A stretch of 64,000 nt of DNA from NCBI RefSeq assembly GCF_018691265.1, contig NW_024881313.1, forward strand, positions 3,960,501 through 4,024,500, given 5' to 3'. Position numbers and translations under genes: made by a program. Origin of the DNA: Tyto alba (lineage: Eukaryota; Chordata; Aves; Strigiformes; Tytonidae). Positions 38,126-48,110 of this stretch are shown piece by piece (position 1 is the stretch's first letter; the number at the start of each line of letters is the position of its first letter). The notes under the pieces were generated by a model that saw only the letters and a program-made list of their open reading frames with translations, was not told the DNA's origin and ran no database searches.

Positions 38126-38731
38126 GTGGCTCTGATCCTGTCTGGACTGCCTACACCAGTCTCCTGCCTGAAATCAGTGTGGAAAGCTCACGGACCTGGG
38201 CGCAGAGCTGGCACCGAGAGGAGTGTCCTTCCCAAGGCCACCAGTTGTCCCAGGATGCTGCTGCTGCTCGGACACTCTTGTGTCTGCATCCAACGGCTGA
38301 GCCGAGGACCAGACTGGGGCCGGTTACTCCACCAACTGGGCCGGTTACAAACCGGGGCCAAGGTTACTCCAGCCGTTTCTCCCTTTGCACCAGTTGGGCC
38401 ATCAGGGTTGTCAGAGTTGTACCATCAGTTGTACCATCGGAGCTCACGGGCATGGAAACGCATGCGACTTGTAAAGCAAGAAGCAGCAGAAGACTCCATC
38501 CAAACACGGACCCCAACCTGCACCCAAGGGGGGGCACCTCTGGGGCCGAGGCTCTCCTGCCTGGCCGTCGGGACGTGTTGCTGGAGAAAGCGAGCAGTGC
38601 CTGACCGGCAGCCAGACGGAACGCACCCAGGTCCCGCAGCCAGTCCTGCCTTTCCGCTGGGATGGAGAGCTGAGCAGTGCTTGGACCAGGATTTTCACAG
38701 CCACCAGTCAGATCTGGACCCTTAACTCTCA
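38126..38731 (+). other. GC-rich patch with 199-codon frame ending near a gtaagt
   Basis: This stretch is GC-rich relative to its flanks and carries overlapping frames on both strands: 199 and 141 codons on plus, 126 on minus. The plus frame stops at 38725, and a sequence matching a strong donor (ca|gtaagt) follows at 38731. A pyrimidine-rich acceptor-like ctttcag ends at 38787. The peptide resembles nothing I know. An unannotated antisense RNA exon is possible; a chance frame in GC-rich DNA is more likely. Confidence 0.25.
38313..38438. repeat. Cluster of short direct and inverted repeats
   Basis: Two copies of ctgggccggttac-type sequence lie at about 38313-38327 and 38335-38348. A ccggttacaaaccgg hairpin occupies 38341-38355. 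An exact tandem duplication of agttgtaccatc lies at 38415-38426 and 38427-38438. Together they suggest local slippage and a structured GC-rich segment. Confidence 0.7.
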
Positions 38732-40631
38732 GTAAGTGGAACAAAAATTAGTGCTGATGACAACTGCCTAACTGCAATTTCTTTCAGCTCTCTCCTCCTC
38801 CTCTGACAAAGCTGCCCAGCGTTCTTAGGTAAACTATGAGGTTCAGCTAATATGGATATTTTACCATTATAATTAGGAACATACTCATCACTAGTTTATT
38901 ACTTTTCTCTTCTGGTTATGTTTTCACTCTCACATCTGATAGACGCTTTCAAATTCATTTTCTTATTATTACTGTTCAACCTAGTAATGTGTACAAGGCA
39001 AAAACAATAGCCCACAACCCTGCATACTTCTGATATGGAAATAATTTCTTCTCTTTTTTTAAAGAATCGTACAGATTCTGTCAGGAAAGCAGCTACAGCC
39101 AAGCCATACATATTACATTTTATTTAAATTTTATAAAACTACGTATCCAGCAAGGGGCAGACACAGAAGGTAAAAGAAAAAATTAACAGGTCAAATTGAA
39201 AACTGTATTTTTACGTTCAATTACTTTCATTGCCAGCCTGCTTTTTATACCTCATTTCAGAGCTCATAAATCTCTACAGGTGAAGATCAATGTCTTGCAA
39301 AATTCAGATTGAGAGGAATCATCTCCACTGAAAAGACCTGCTGTCATGCAGCCTTCCAGCGATTCAGTGCACACTATTTATCTTTCACTCCGGTAATCCA
39401 CATGGTATTGCACTTCCGAGTTATAAAACCTCGAACACTCTGAAACTGCAGAATCAAACTGTATGCAAGCAGTATATTAAGGCAAAGGCACCGCCAACAA
39501 TTCTGAGTTCATAATATTCTCAGCATACTGAGCCACATGTTAACATGCTACACATGCTATTCTGCATATTTTTACCATGTACACTTTGAGTTTTATGTTT
39601 CCTCCACTTTCCAACACAATATATTTTAATACAAAATCAATGTGTGTTTTTGGTGGGCAGCATAAAGGTTTTATCCACTCAGTTCTGAACCTAAGAAGAA
39701 AGCGGTATTGATTTAGATGTTCACTCATTCATTTACTAGGACAGTTTTAAAGCATTATGTGATAACCTAATTGAGAGGCACACTGTGAGGGAAACTGAGA
39801 TTGTTGTGATAAATTAAATCAGTTCTGGGATATCATCTACAATACTTTAATATTTGAAGGAACATTCTCCTGAAAAAATTAAACCAAAACCCAAGCATCT
39901 TGGTGGCAGTGTGGCTTTCTATAAATGCCAGGTAACACAAGCTGATTAAAACATGTATAGATAAATAACTTGCTTATTACAGAAACATAACATTAATGCA
40001 ACATACATGTGCCTGTATATGTCTGTAGATGTGTTTATATATCAGACAATGTATGCATTTATCAGACTGGCTTCCATTTTCTACTACAGACTTATGAACC
40101 AATCAAGGATGTGAATCTTTTGCCATCTATCTGCTTTCTCTAAAAAACCTGGTATTACACAGCATCCATACAGATATTATTTATTCATACTTACTTTACA
40201 GAAGCAAATTAAGCCACATACGCCACCAAATAGTGTTACAACTGCTGAATACCAAATCATGCTTGCATTGCTCAGGTACATACTTTTCACAAGGCCAGAA
40301 GGTTTTGGTCACACATCTAGAGGAGCCTACCATGCATTCTCTCATGCAGGAACAAAGAAAATGCTGAACCATTTGCCATGGATTTGAACGGCTGATGGAT
40401 CAGGCCCAAAGGCCCCCAAACTTCTCCAGTCACTGCAGTCATTAGCTTCAAACAGCTTAGATGACTCTGCCTAGTGTACAACATAATTCTTCGCAGAGTG
40501 GGGCCAGCCAAAGAGAACATATGCAGTGATGGATGCACCAGCAGTAATAGCATTAGCAGAATCCAGGGAAATCTGAAATTCCTCCCTAATGCAGTATGCA
40601 ATCCGGTAAGGTACTAAGCATTCTCGTTTTC

Positions 40632-40649
40632 GACTTTTTAAAAAAAGTC
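40632..40649. repeat. Short perfect hairpin
   Basis: gacttttt and aaaaagtc are 8-bp inverted arms separated by two A residues. It is AT-rich, so chance formation is likely. Confidence 0.5.
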
Positions 40650-42812
40650 ACCAGAGTATGCAAAGTCTCATGCATAGAGCATGAAGCAAAGTGAAATAGT
40701 TAATAATAAGAACAAACATGCCTATAATACAGATGATTCAGATTTAAAATTCATGAACTTACATGTAAGAAATAATTTTGCTCTGAATACTTCCTACATT
40801 TTTTCCACTTGGTGTACATGCAGGGTATTGTTAATAGATTTGTATTCTTCAAGAGGCTTTTTACATTACATGTGTGCTCAAATAGAAATGAAGATAAAAC
40901 TAAAATACAGAATATGAAAAAAAAAACCCTGCACTTGAAAAGGAAAAAAGGTCCTGGAGCTCTGAATTATGCCTCTTACTCTTAAGAGTTAATGCATGTA
41001 GATTTTTTCCACCTCTGGAAGAGTGGCAGAAAGCCCCTGAGAAGCAAAGGCACTGCTTGTTCACTATACTGTGTTTTGGAACCAATAGCAAATTCTGTCT
41101 GAAAGAACCATGCCTTCATACATTAGGTTCAGGGACAAAACCTGCTTATCCAGATTAAAGAGTAATTTGTATTAATGTACATTTTCAGCTATTAAAGCAC
41201 AGAATTCTCACCATACGCACCAATAATTTAACCTTTTTCTTAAGTAGCCTCATACTTCCAGTAAAAAAAAGGCAGGGGGTGTGGGGGGAGAGTAAACTAC
41301 AGAACCTTTAGTCCCCAAAACAGATGCCAGTTTTAGATTTATTCAGCCAAGGAGTATTTAGCTTGGCTCAGCTATGCTTGTGTTGAAAAAACACTTGCCT
41401 ATTCCAAAAAGTTTTTAACAAGCTCTGCTGCAGATGCTGTTGCCATTTGGCATGTCACCGTCGCTGTGTGGTACAGCAGAGAGAGAATCTTGACCACAGG
41501 TTTTCCTTGGCCAGGGGAGCCAGAGTTTTTGGCTATCGCTCTTCTTCTGGCCAACTGGCTGCATGTTTACGGAGTGTGGTTTTAGACGGGGTGTTAACAG
41601 AGGTTGGGTTAACAGCCTAACCCAGACCAACAGTGAGGCAAAGGCATGACCTATCCAAACTACGAAAACAGAGATAGAATAAGATCATATATGTTGTTGC
41701 TCTTAACCCAGAGTCTGTTGCATGCCCCGTACCTATAGACAAGAAGATATTTTTCTTTGCCTCAGGACAGATGACAACAACTTTAAAAGCTGTACCAGGC
41801 ATGCAAAGTAGAAATATATAAAAACATGTGGTTGCTTAATCTTTGTCGGCTTGATTTCATTCTCTCACTTATGACAATTTTACCTTGGCAAAACGCCACT
41901 GAAAGAAGTTCAGTGAAGTTACTCCTGTTTTCCACTATGCTGAGATATCATGAGAGGATAAAAACCCGACAGAGTTAAACTGCAAACTTCTGTCCTCATA
42001 TTTCCACTAGCCAGCAAATGGCAATTCTGAAACTGAAAAAGCCTAAGTGTTTCTCCATTGATGAACTTGGCTCCAGGGATGTTACTGCTGAACACCTCCA
42101 TGGGAGTGCATATAAAGCTGGGGAAAACTTACAGATGCCCACTTAATAGTTTAGTTTACCTGCATTAATCCTGTACCAGTGCGAATGCTTGAAAAGGCTT
42201 GACCTTGTAAGACATACAACAACTTTTAAAAATGCTATGACATTTGACTCGTATAAATCAATTATTTCTGTCCAAATTCTGACTCTTTTTGACAATAACA
42301 CCTTTGCTGTACTCAAGCAGAAGAAAATATCCCAGTTTTATATACATGGTTTGGTCTGCTTTTCTTACACTGCCATTAACCTGACACACCATGTGCCTAT
42401 TTGGAAAAAACCAAAGACTATGTACACTCCCTCCACATCAGACACTTTTTACTTCACTCTTTATTAACTGACAATTTTACTTAAGCCAAGTTGCAGAGCA
42501 CAGACACCATCAGAGAACCAGCCAGACCACTTGCTTAAATTCTACTAATCTGAACCAAAAATCCTGTTTAGTACAGTAGGGATCAGATAGCCCACCCTTC
42601 ACTTCAGTCCCCTCTCACTGAGAGCTCAGCTAGGACTAGGAACATCTTGAAAGTTCATAGACACAAAGGCAATTTACTGCAATGTATTAAAAAAGAGTGT
42701 AACATATGACTAAGAATGAAGTAAGCAGTGTCTGGCTACATCCCCCACTGTCTGGGTAACCAGTATGCACTAGTAATATAAGGAAAGAAAATAATTTTTA
42801 AAAAAATTTTCT

Positions 42813-42820
42813 CTTTTTAC
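42813..42820 (-). other. CREB5: 5' splice site of CREB5 exon B
   Basis: The minus strand reads AAAATG then gtaaaaag. It has the invariant GT and the +3/+4 A residues, but not the +5 G of the consensus, so the donor is of moderate strength. Confidence 0.82.
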
Positions 42821-42931
42821 CATTTTGGCTTCTGAATGCATTGGAGGGACTTGAGGTGAAGCACATGGATTATTGAGGTTCGGCCCCTGCATCCCCATAA
42901 TGTTGGAGTTCATTGACATTTGTCGCTCCAT
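42821..42931 (-). CDS. CREB5: CREB5 internal coding exon B (symmetric 37-codon exon)
   Basis: The minus strand encodes 37 complete codons (111 nt, phase 0 at both ends). The peptide starts MERQMSMNSNIMGMQGPNLN and ends MHSEAKM. It continues exon A exactly (LMP then MERQ) and matches CREB5. Compared with the human sequence as I recall it, I see about four conservative differences: Val to Met, Ser to Asn twice, and Gln to Pro. That is typical of a diverged but constrained linker. The acceptor is a pyrimidine tract on the transcribed strand ending ttttaaaag; the donor is ATG followed by gtaaaaag. Because the exon is phase-symmetric, skipping it would keep the frame and remove 37 residues. The first codon is ATG only because of the splice junction; I do not propose it as a translation start. 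In known CREB5 the next residues (RLKAAL and the His-rich stretch) come from an exon that is not in this window. Confidence 0.96.
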
Positions 42932-42962
42932 CTTTTAAAAGAAAAAGAAAGAAAAAAAAAAG
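42932..42962 (-). other. CREB5: 3' splice site of CREB5 exon B
   Basis: On the minus strand a T-rich tract with three C interruptions leads into ttttaaaag and then ATGGAGCGA. Four A residues separate the pyrimidine tract from the AG, so the acceptor context is weaker than that of exon A. This fits an exon that could be regulated, but I have no direct evidence of alternative use. Confidence 0.85.
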
Positions 42963-43839
42963 GTTTGAAAATGTCTGGAGACATTTGCAAGAATTTACAG
43001 TCGGTTTCTATTTAAATGGACTCAGCTTTATTTCTTCAAGTCATGACTGGAAAAATAACAATCTGTGTCGTGAATTGCACGTGTGTATGCACACAGGCAT
43101 GTGTTTCATCAGAATCGGCCCTGAAAGCTCACAGCCAATTATAAAGAAAAGGGTTCTTTACTAAACAAATGTAGCAGCCACCCAGGTTTGCACTTTTTTG
43201 TAATGATTTTCTCCCTTTCAGTATAACAACACTCGGAGTTAAGTGGTTTTAAAAGCATCACTGTATAAAGTTGTGGCTTCCCCTGTCAGTACAGCCCAAC
43301 TTAGCTTGTTAAAAACATAAATAAAAATCTGCAATCTTGACTTTATTGAAAACAAGTTGGCTCTTTTGCCTTCACTCGGACTGCTCAGCTGAGAAGAGTT
43401 TTCCATATGTCTTGTAAGGGAAGCTTTCATGTACTGCTGAGATAGCCAAAAGCAAAGCAGAACTCCTCCTGGCTATTCAGAGCCCCTTCCGCAAGCTAAT
43501 CTCACTAGGCTGGGAAGGAGGGATACAATTTTCATACAAAACCTAATGGCAGTAAGGCCTGGATAAAGTAATTTCATGGGGAGCCTTCCCCAAAAAGAGT
43601 CAAGCCCTGTTATTCTGCTGGTCATTGGCAGAGGAGCTACATTGGGTTATGGTGCTGCTTTCAACCAGAGCTGAGCATCCCACCTTGCTTTGGGCCAGTC
43701 CCCTGAATCTTTGGCTCATACAAGAAACTTGTGTATCCCCCTGAGCTTTTCCAAGCAGGGGAGGTCTTTTTTGTGCCCAGTGGTGAGGTATTGACTCTCA
43801 CCCTCCACAGTGTCAGCAAGAATTGGGGGCTGGGCCCGG

Positions 43840-44110
43840 AGGAGAGGACAATGCCTCAATTCCCCATGGTGGGCAGAAGCTGCCTCTGCCGGGGCCCCTC
43901 ACCCTCTCCATGGGGCAGGAGCAGCTCCCACTGCCATCCCCTCTGCGGCCCTTTCAGGAGGGCTGTGGGGCAGGAGCTGCAGCCGGGGCAGCCTGAGCTG
44001 ACAGGGTCTGTCTCGCCTCCATGCTCACGTCTCTGGGGCTCTCAGCCAGAGCCCACCTGCTTGTCTGCAAGCAGAGCTGCCCAAAGGGCTCCCCGGCAGC
44101 AACCCGAAGG
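43840..44110. other. GC-rich block inside the A/B intron
   Basis: GC-rich, CpG-poor, with internal repetition of ggggcaggagc (twice, about 43912 and 43966). A 140-codon plus frame covers it but has no recognisable features. Confidence 0.4.
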
Positions 44111-45074
44111 CTCTGAGCTTACACTGAAGCAGGACGTTTGCACCATTCCTTAGGAATCATGCCAGAAAAGAACTTCCCACAGTGACATGTCTTGCATTTT
44201 TTTTTGTTGTTCAACTTCCTGGTCGATATGCTAGGACAGCCTTATTGACAAGTTACTAATTAATAACTTATTAATGACTGCTCAACTAGCAGCCAAACCT
44301 GAACCTTTGTAGCCCTGTGGAATGTCCCCCTCGCTCCAGCAAAGCCAGAACAAGTCGGGTGCTTTCCTCCCTCTCATGGTCGATCGCTCTCAGGTTGTCT
44401 TTCAAACTGAACATCGAGGAATGAAACAGAAACTTCTCCTTTCCCAATCCCCTCTTTCCTATGCCATCTTTACTCATCTTCACCCCTAATCTGCCTGAAT
44501 GTCTTATATTGAAAGGGTTGTTAAAATCATTGAAGAATTTGAAGCTACAATTGCAAAGCAGCCCTTTTTTCTTCCAGAAGATGGGAAATATTCCCATCTC
44601 TGCAGAAATGAGTGGAAGATGAGCAGTGATCATAACCAAGTTCTAATTAAGTGCAAGTTACCAGGCTGGAAAAGTAAGTCACATTTCTTTCGTGTTAGCT
44701 GGTTATCTCTCCCACAAACAAGAGGATTACTTGGAGTTCACTGCCATAACTTATGTACACGGATTTTCCAGTTTAGTCTGACTTCAGAAAAATCTTTTTG
44801 TTCCAGACATACTGATCTCACCTACATGACCAAGTGTGAGAACCAGAAATTGTAGTCTCATGTAAACCGTTTCTAATCACTCTCACACTAATTAACATGC
44901 CATTAACTGTGCCAGAAATACTATTGTGTAAGATGAAGCAGTGAAAAAGGTCCAGCTTCCTTAACTCATTACACTTTGATTTTTTTAGAAAATCCAGCAG
45001 ACTTTCACCTCTGCATAGGCTGAATTGAGCAAAAAACCAACCTTCCTCCCCCCCTCAAAAACCCAAGGCAAAAA

Positions 45075-45080
45075 ACTTAC
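45075..45080 (-). other. CREB5: 5' splice site of CREB5 exon A
   Basis: The minus strand reads GCCT then gtaagttttt. The gtaagt is a full match to the U1 consensus downstream of the junction. It fixes the exon end after the CCT proline codon. Confidence 0.9.
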
Positions 45081-45207
45081 AGGCATGAGTACAGCAGAAG
45101 ATCCAGGCATGGTAGGGTTGGGCAGGGTGCCAGGCATAGAGGCAGGCATAGGCTGTCTTTGTCGGTTGTGTAGGTGCAGTAGTGAAGACAGAGAACCTGG
45201 GACAGGC
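45081..45207 (-). CDS. CREB5: CREB5 internal coding exon A (Pro/Ser/Met-rich linker)
   Basis: On the minus strand this 127-nt segment encodes 42 complete codons after one leading base. That base completes a Gly codon begun in the upstream exon. The peptide starts PVPGSLSSLLHLHNRQRQPM and ends SSAVLMP, which I recognise as the middle of CREB5, with no difference from the human protein as I recall it. CREB5 is a nuclear bZIP factor of the ATF2/ATF7 family. It binds cAMP-response elements as a homodimer or with JUN. This exon lies in the flexible linker between the N-terminal zinc finger and the C-terminal bZIP, so it holds no DNA-binding residues. The boundaries are clear: a pyrimidine-rich tract ending ctcctag comes just before it, and a perfect gtaagt donor follows the final CCT codon. 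The exon ends in phase 0 and joins directly to the ATG-GAG start of exon B. A longer open frame runs into both introns, but the splice sites and the family match fix the ends. Confidence 0.96.
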
Positions 45208-45232
45208 CTAGGAGAAAAGGAAAGCAAGCTGT
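45208..45232 (-). other. CREB5: 3' splice site of CREB5 exon A
   Basis: Read on the minus strand, the sequence is ttgctttccttttctcctag directly before GCCTGTCCC. It is a nearly uninterrupted pyrimidine tract with a CTAG acceptor, the usual form of a strong U2-type site. The AG occupies 45208-45209. Confidence 0.9.
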
Positions 45233-45782
45233 CATGGGCTATGGAGACCAGAACAAGCCTTATCGTGCCAGTCATTGCTGGGCACAGGCAACTCTAGACA
45301 AGCAGGCACAGATAAGCCAACCCAGCATTCGTCCTCGCCTGCAGAAATCAGCAGAACAAAAGTTTTCAAGAAACAGATGAATCACTTTCCCTCTACTATT
45401 TATCGGTTAAAGCACCAGTATAGTTCATCTGATAGAACATTAATGTAAACATAACAGCCAGTCTCAGTCCATGCACTTCTCCATCTTACAGTGGCCAGCA
45501 GATTTCTACAGACAAAGCAGGAAAATTTCCTGGCATGTTACATCAGTGCATTGTTGTAAATTTAGCCCTCAAGAACAAAAATATGTGGATGATTGTTTTG
45601 CAGATTATGACAGAAAATTAAACACTCTTAATTTTGAAATTTTGTCACCTGTAAATAAACTACTCTAAAATAAGTATTTCATCTCGCTCTTGATATTCTC
45701 TCCTGTGAAACTCTACCGAGCCTTTGTTCAAAAGCAAGGTTCTTGATTTTACCAGTTAGTACATCAACAGGGCAGAGAAAAT

Positions 45783-45816
45783 AAAAAAAAAAAAAAAAGA
45801 AAGAAAGAAAGAAAAA
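45783..45816. repeat. Poly-A followed by (GAAA)n
   Basis: A run of 16 A is followed by four gaaa units. It might be the tail of a decayed retroposon on the plus strand, but no body is recognisable to its left. Confidence 0.9.
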
Positions 45817-46779
45817 TAGCAAAATTACATTCATATTAAGTAGCTTGTAAAGACAAAAAGTATGGACTATAAAAAAGCTGAGTGAGTTATTTTGGCAAAA
45901 GGAGTTCAATATCTTCAGAAGGACTTTTTTCTAAGTACAGCACAGGGAAAGAGCGCATGTGAGAAAGTAGGCCCACTCACAAAGAAGAATCATAAAATTA
46001 ATGGATTAAAGAAAGCTGGGACTACTCTTTGAAAATAGCCTTTAAGAATGTGGTCTTGAGAGGCAGTTGAATTGATCAGTTGAGTTTGTTTTGTTGTTTG
46101 GTTTTGGGGGTTTGTTTTTTCTTTTTTTTTTAGTTTTGAAGAAGGTATGAATTGCTTGAAGCTTAGGTAAATATAACTTCCTATCTTTTCAAAAAAGCAT
46201 GAAAATAAGAAAGCTTTCACAGGCAGTGCCTCAAGAAACATTGCTAGCACAAGTTAGTACATTGCATTCTCACAGATCAAGATGCTCTGCAGTATAGTAC
46301 GTGGTTTCCACTGTTTATTAGGCAGGAGAGATACCCCTAAAGGTATGAGAAGGACCAGAGAGAAGGGGACATAGTCCAGGAACTTGAAGAGCCTCTGCAG
46401 GGGGAACCATGGAAAGAGCCTAAAGACATTTGAAGCCTCTAAACATTGGGTTGATTTTCACCCTTCGCAGAAGCATCCTTTGCTTCAGTGACAAATCCAC
46501 AGCTAGCCGTGAAAGCCTCAAAATCAGGCTGGGCTGGTCAGGGAAGCAGAGTCACAGTCTCAGAGCTGCGAGGGGGAAGACAGTTGCTTTTCCCACTCGG
46601 TCTGAACTGTGTCACGCCAAACGATGGGTCTTTACTTCCTACCGCTCCAATTGTAAGTGGTACTGGCAATCATGAATATATACACCCCCCCATCTAACTT
46701 CAGCTGGCACTTCCATTTACATAACAACAAGCAAAAAGGCCAAAGGCTGTGAGCAATGGGTTTCACAGACATCCTGTGT

Positions 46780-47130
46780 GGAGGACACCACATCCAGGCC
46801 CCCAAAGCAGAGGTGCCTGTCTCACGGTAACACCAGCTTCTTCTGACCTACAAGTCTCATCCTCTTCTGCCCAGAGCTCAAACTACCTAATCCCCTGTTC
46901 CCTAAAACTCCCCAGTATTTCCCATCCTTGGACTTGCAGTCCTTCAACCCTGCTCTCTTTAAGCCCGTTCCCCCAGCAACATTTCTGTCCCAACAAATGT
47001 CACCACAAAGCCCTTGCCCTGGCCACTCTCCTGTACCCAAATGCCCCTTCTCCTCCCACCCCTCTGCCCTCAGCTGCCCTCTCTTCAGCAGCTGCACATG
47101 ACTGAACCCATCCTTTTGTCTTGGTTCTCC
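46780..47130. other. Pyrimidine-skewed block
   Basis: The plus strand is strongly C/T-rich over 350 bp, with many cctt, ccct and tctcc words. The 118-codon Pro/Ser/Leu-rich frame across it follows from that skew. No known family identified. Confidence 0.35.
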
Positions 47131-47639
47131 ATGGAGAGAAAAAGCCTGTGTTTTGAAGGATGTTTTAAAAATCCTTCCAGACACATACAGTACTTATTCA
47201 GAAGGTGGAAAAAAACCCAAACAAAACAATAACAAATGTATCTCAGATACAGACAAGAAGGTCTTCCTATGCCTCCCTGGTTATCTTGCTGATGGAGGAA
47301 TATGACGTACTTTACATCTTCATTCACCCCCCCCAAAGAAACTCAAGACAGTGTTTCTCAAATATGTGGTGTAACCCTGTGAAAAGGTGCAAGAAGCGCG
47401 ATGAGGGAGCATGAATCAGCTTCTGGGACAGGAGACTCTGTGATCAGCTCTGCACAAGGCTAAGCCTGGGGAGCTGTGGATGTGGTGATAAGTGGAATGG
47501 ATGGAGTGCAGGAAAAATGATCTCAGAAAATAGACTTCAAGCACACAGTCCCTGACCCATCCTACTCTCCACTTGAAACACAGCTGCTCCATGTACCAGT
47601 ACTCATTCACACAAGAGGACTGATGAATCACTGGTACAG

Positions 47640-48110
47640 GGTCAAAATAGCACAAAAAGCAGATTCGGTGACCCTTTGAAAAGAAAAAAAGTAAGGAGAT
47701 ACCAGTCTGAATGCAAGGAGAACAACCTCAGGTTGGTTTCCAGAAGCTGTGGCGACCCACACAAGCTTCCTAGCAGACCATCCTCACCACAGCCACCACC
47801 CTGCAGCTCAAACAGGTCTCCTCTGTCTTGGACTTCGAAGTCCGTGTGACAGCCGCTGGGTGCAAGGGCTGAGACCCCCATGGTGGGGGGCCTGAGGAGC
47901 AGAACAGAGCGTGGTGCAGCCCCTGCCAGGGAGGCACCCTGGGTGTCCTCCCAGCCGACAAGCCCACGGGAACCACGCTGGCTAACAGGAACAGCGCATT
48001 CAGGAAAAATATCACTCGAGTTTTCAGCAGGACCAAAGTAAAACAAGTACCGTGACAGCAGGCCCACCCCCGCGCCTTTATTCATTCTGAGATTGTCCCA
48101 CATATAGACC
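47640..48110. other. GC-rich block with a 153-codon minus-strand frame
   Basis: The frame at 47642-48103 on minus is in the sense direction of CREB5, but its Gly/Leu/Ser-rich product resembles no CREB5 segment and no family I know. I see no convincing acceptor and donor pair around it, so I read it as a chance frame in GC-rich sequence. Confidence 0.3.

Larger units (their letters stand above)
1..42820 (-). other. CREB5: CREB5 intron downstream of exon B (partial, over 42.8 kb)
   Basis: Everything left of exon B is intron and continues past the window edge. The next CREB5 exon would encode RLKAAL plus a long His-rich stretch, and then the bZIP. I looked for dense GTG/ATG runs on the plus strand (His codons on minus) and for the bZIP coding sequence, and found neither. 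Apart from the elements listed separately, the stretch is unremarkable AT-rich single-copy sequence. Confidence 0.85.
42932..45080 (-). other. CREB5: CREB5 intron between exons A and B (2149 bp)
   Basis: This is the complete intron between the two recognised exons. It contains a GC-rich block at about 43840-44110. On the opposite strand it contains a 118-codon open frame (44499-44855) with a gtaagt after codon 59, noted as a finding. I see no recognisable transposon and no further CREB5 exon in it. Confidence 0.9.

Noticed and set aside
1..42820. Search for CREB5 His-rich and bZIP exons
   Set aside because: No dense His-codon run or bZIP sequence on minus; presumably to the left of the window.
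46749..47105. Pro/Ser/Leu-rich 118-codon frame
   Set aside because: It reflects a pyrimidine-skewed stretch with no protein family resemblance.
47642..48103. 153-codon minus-strand frame as a possible extra CREB5 exon
   Set aside because: The peptide does not match the upstream CREB5 sequence expected before exon A, and no good acceptor/donor pair bounds it.
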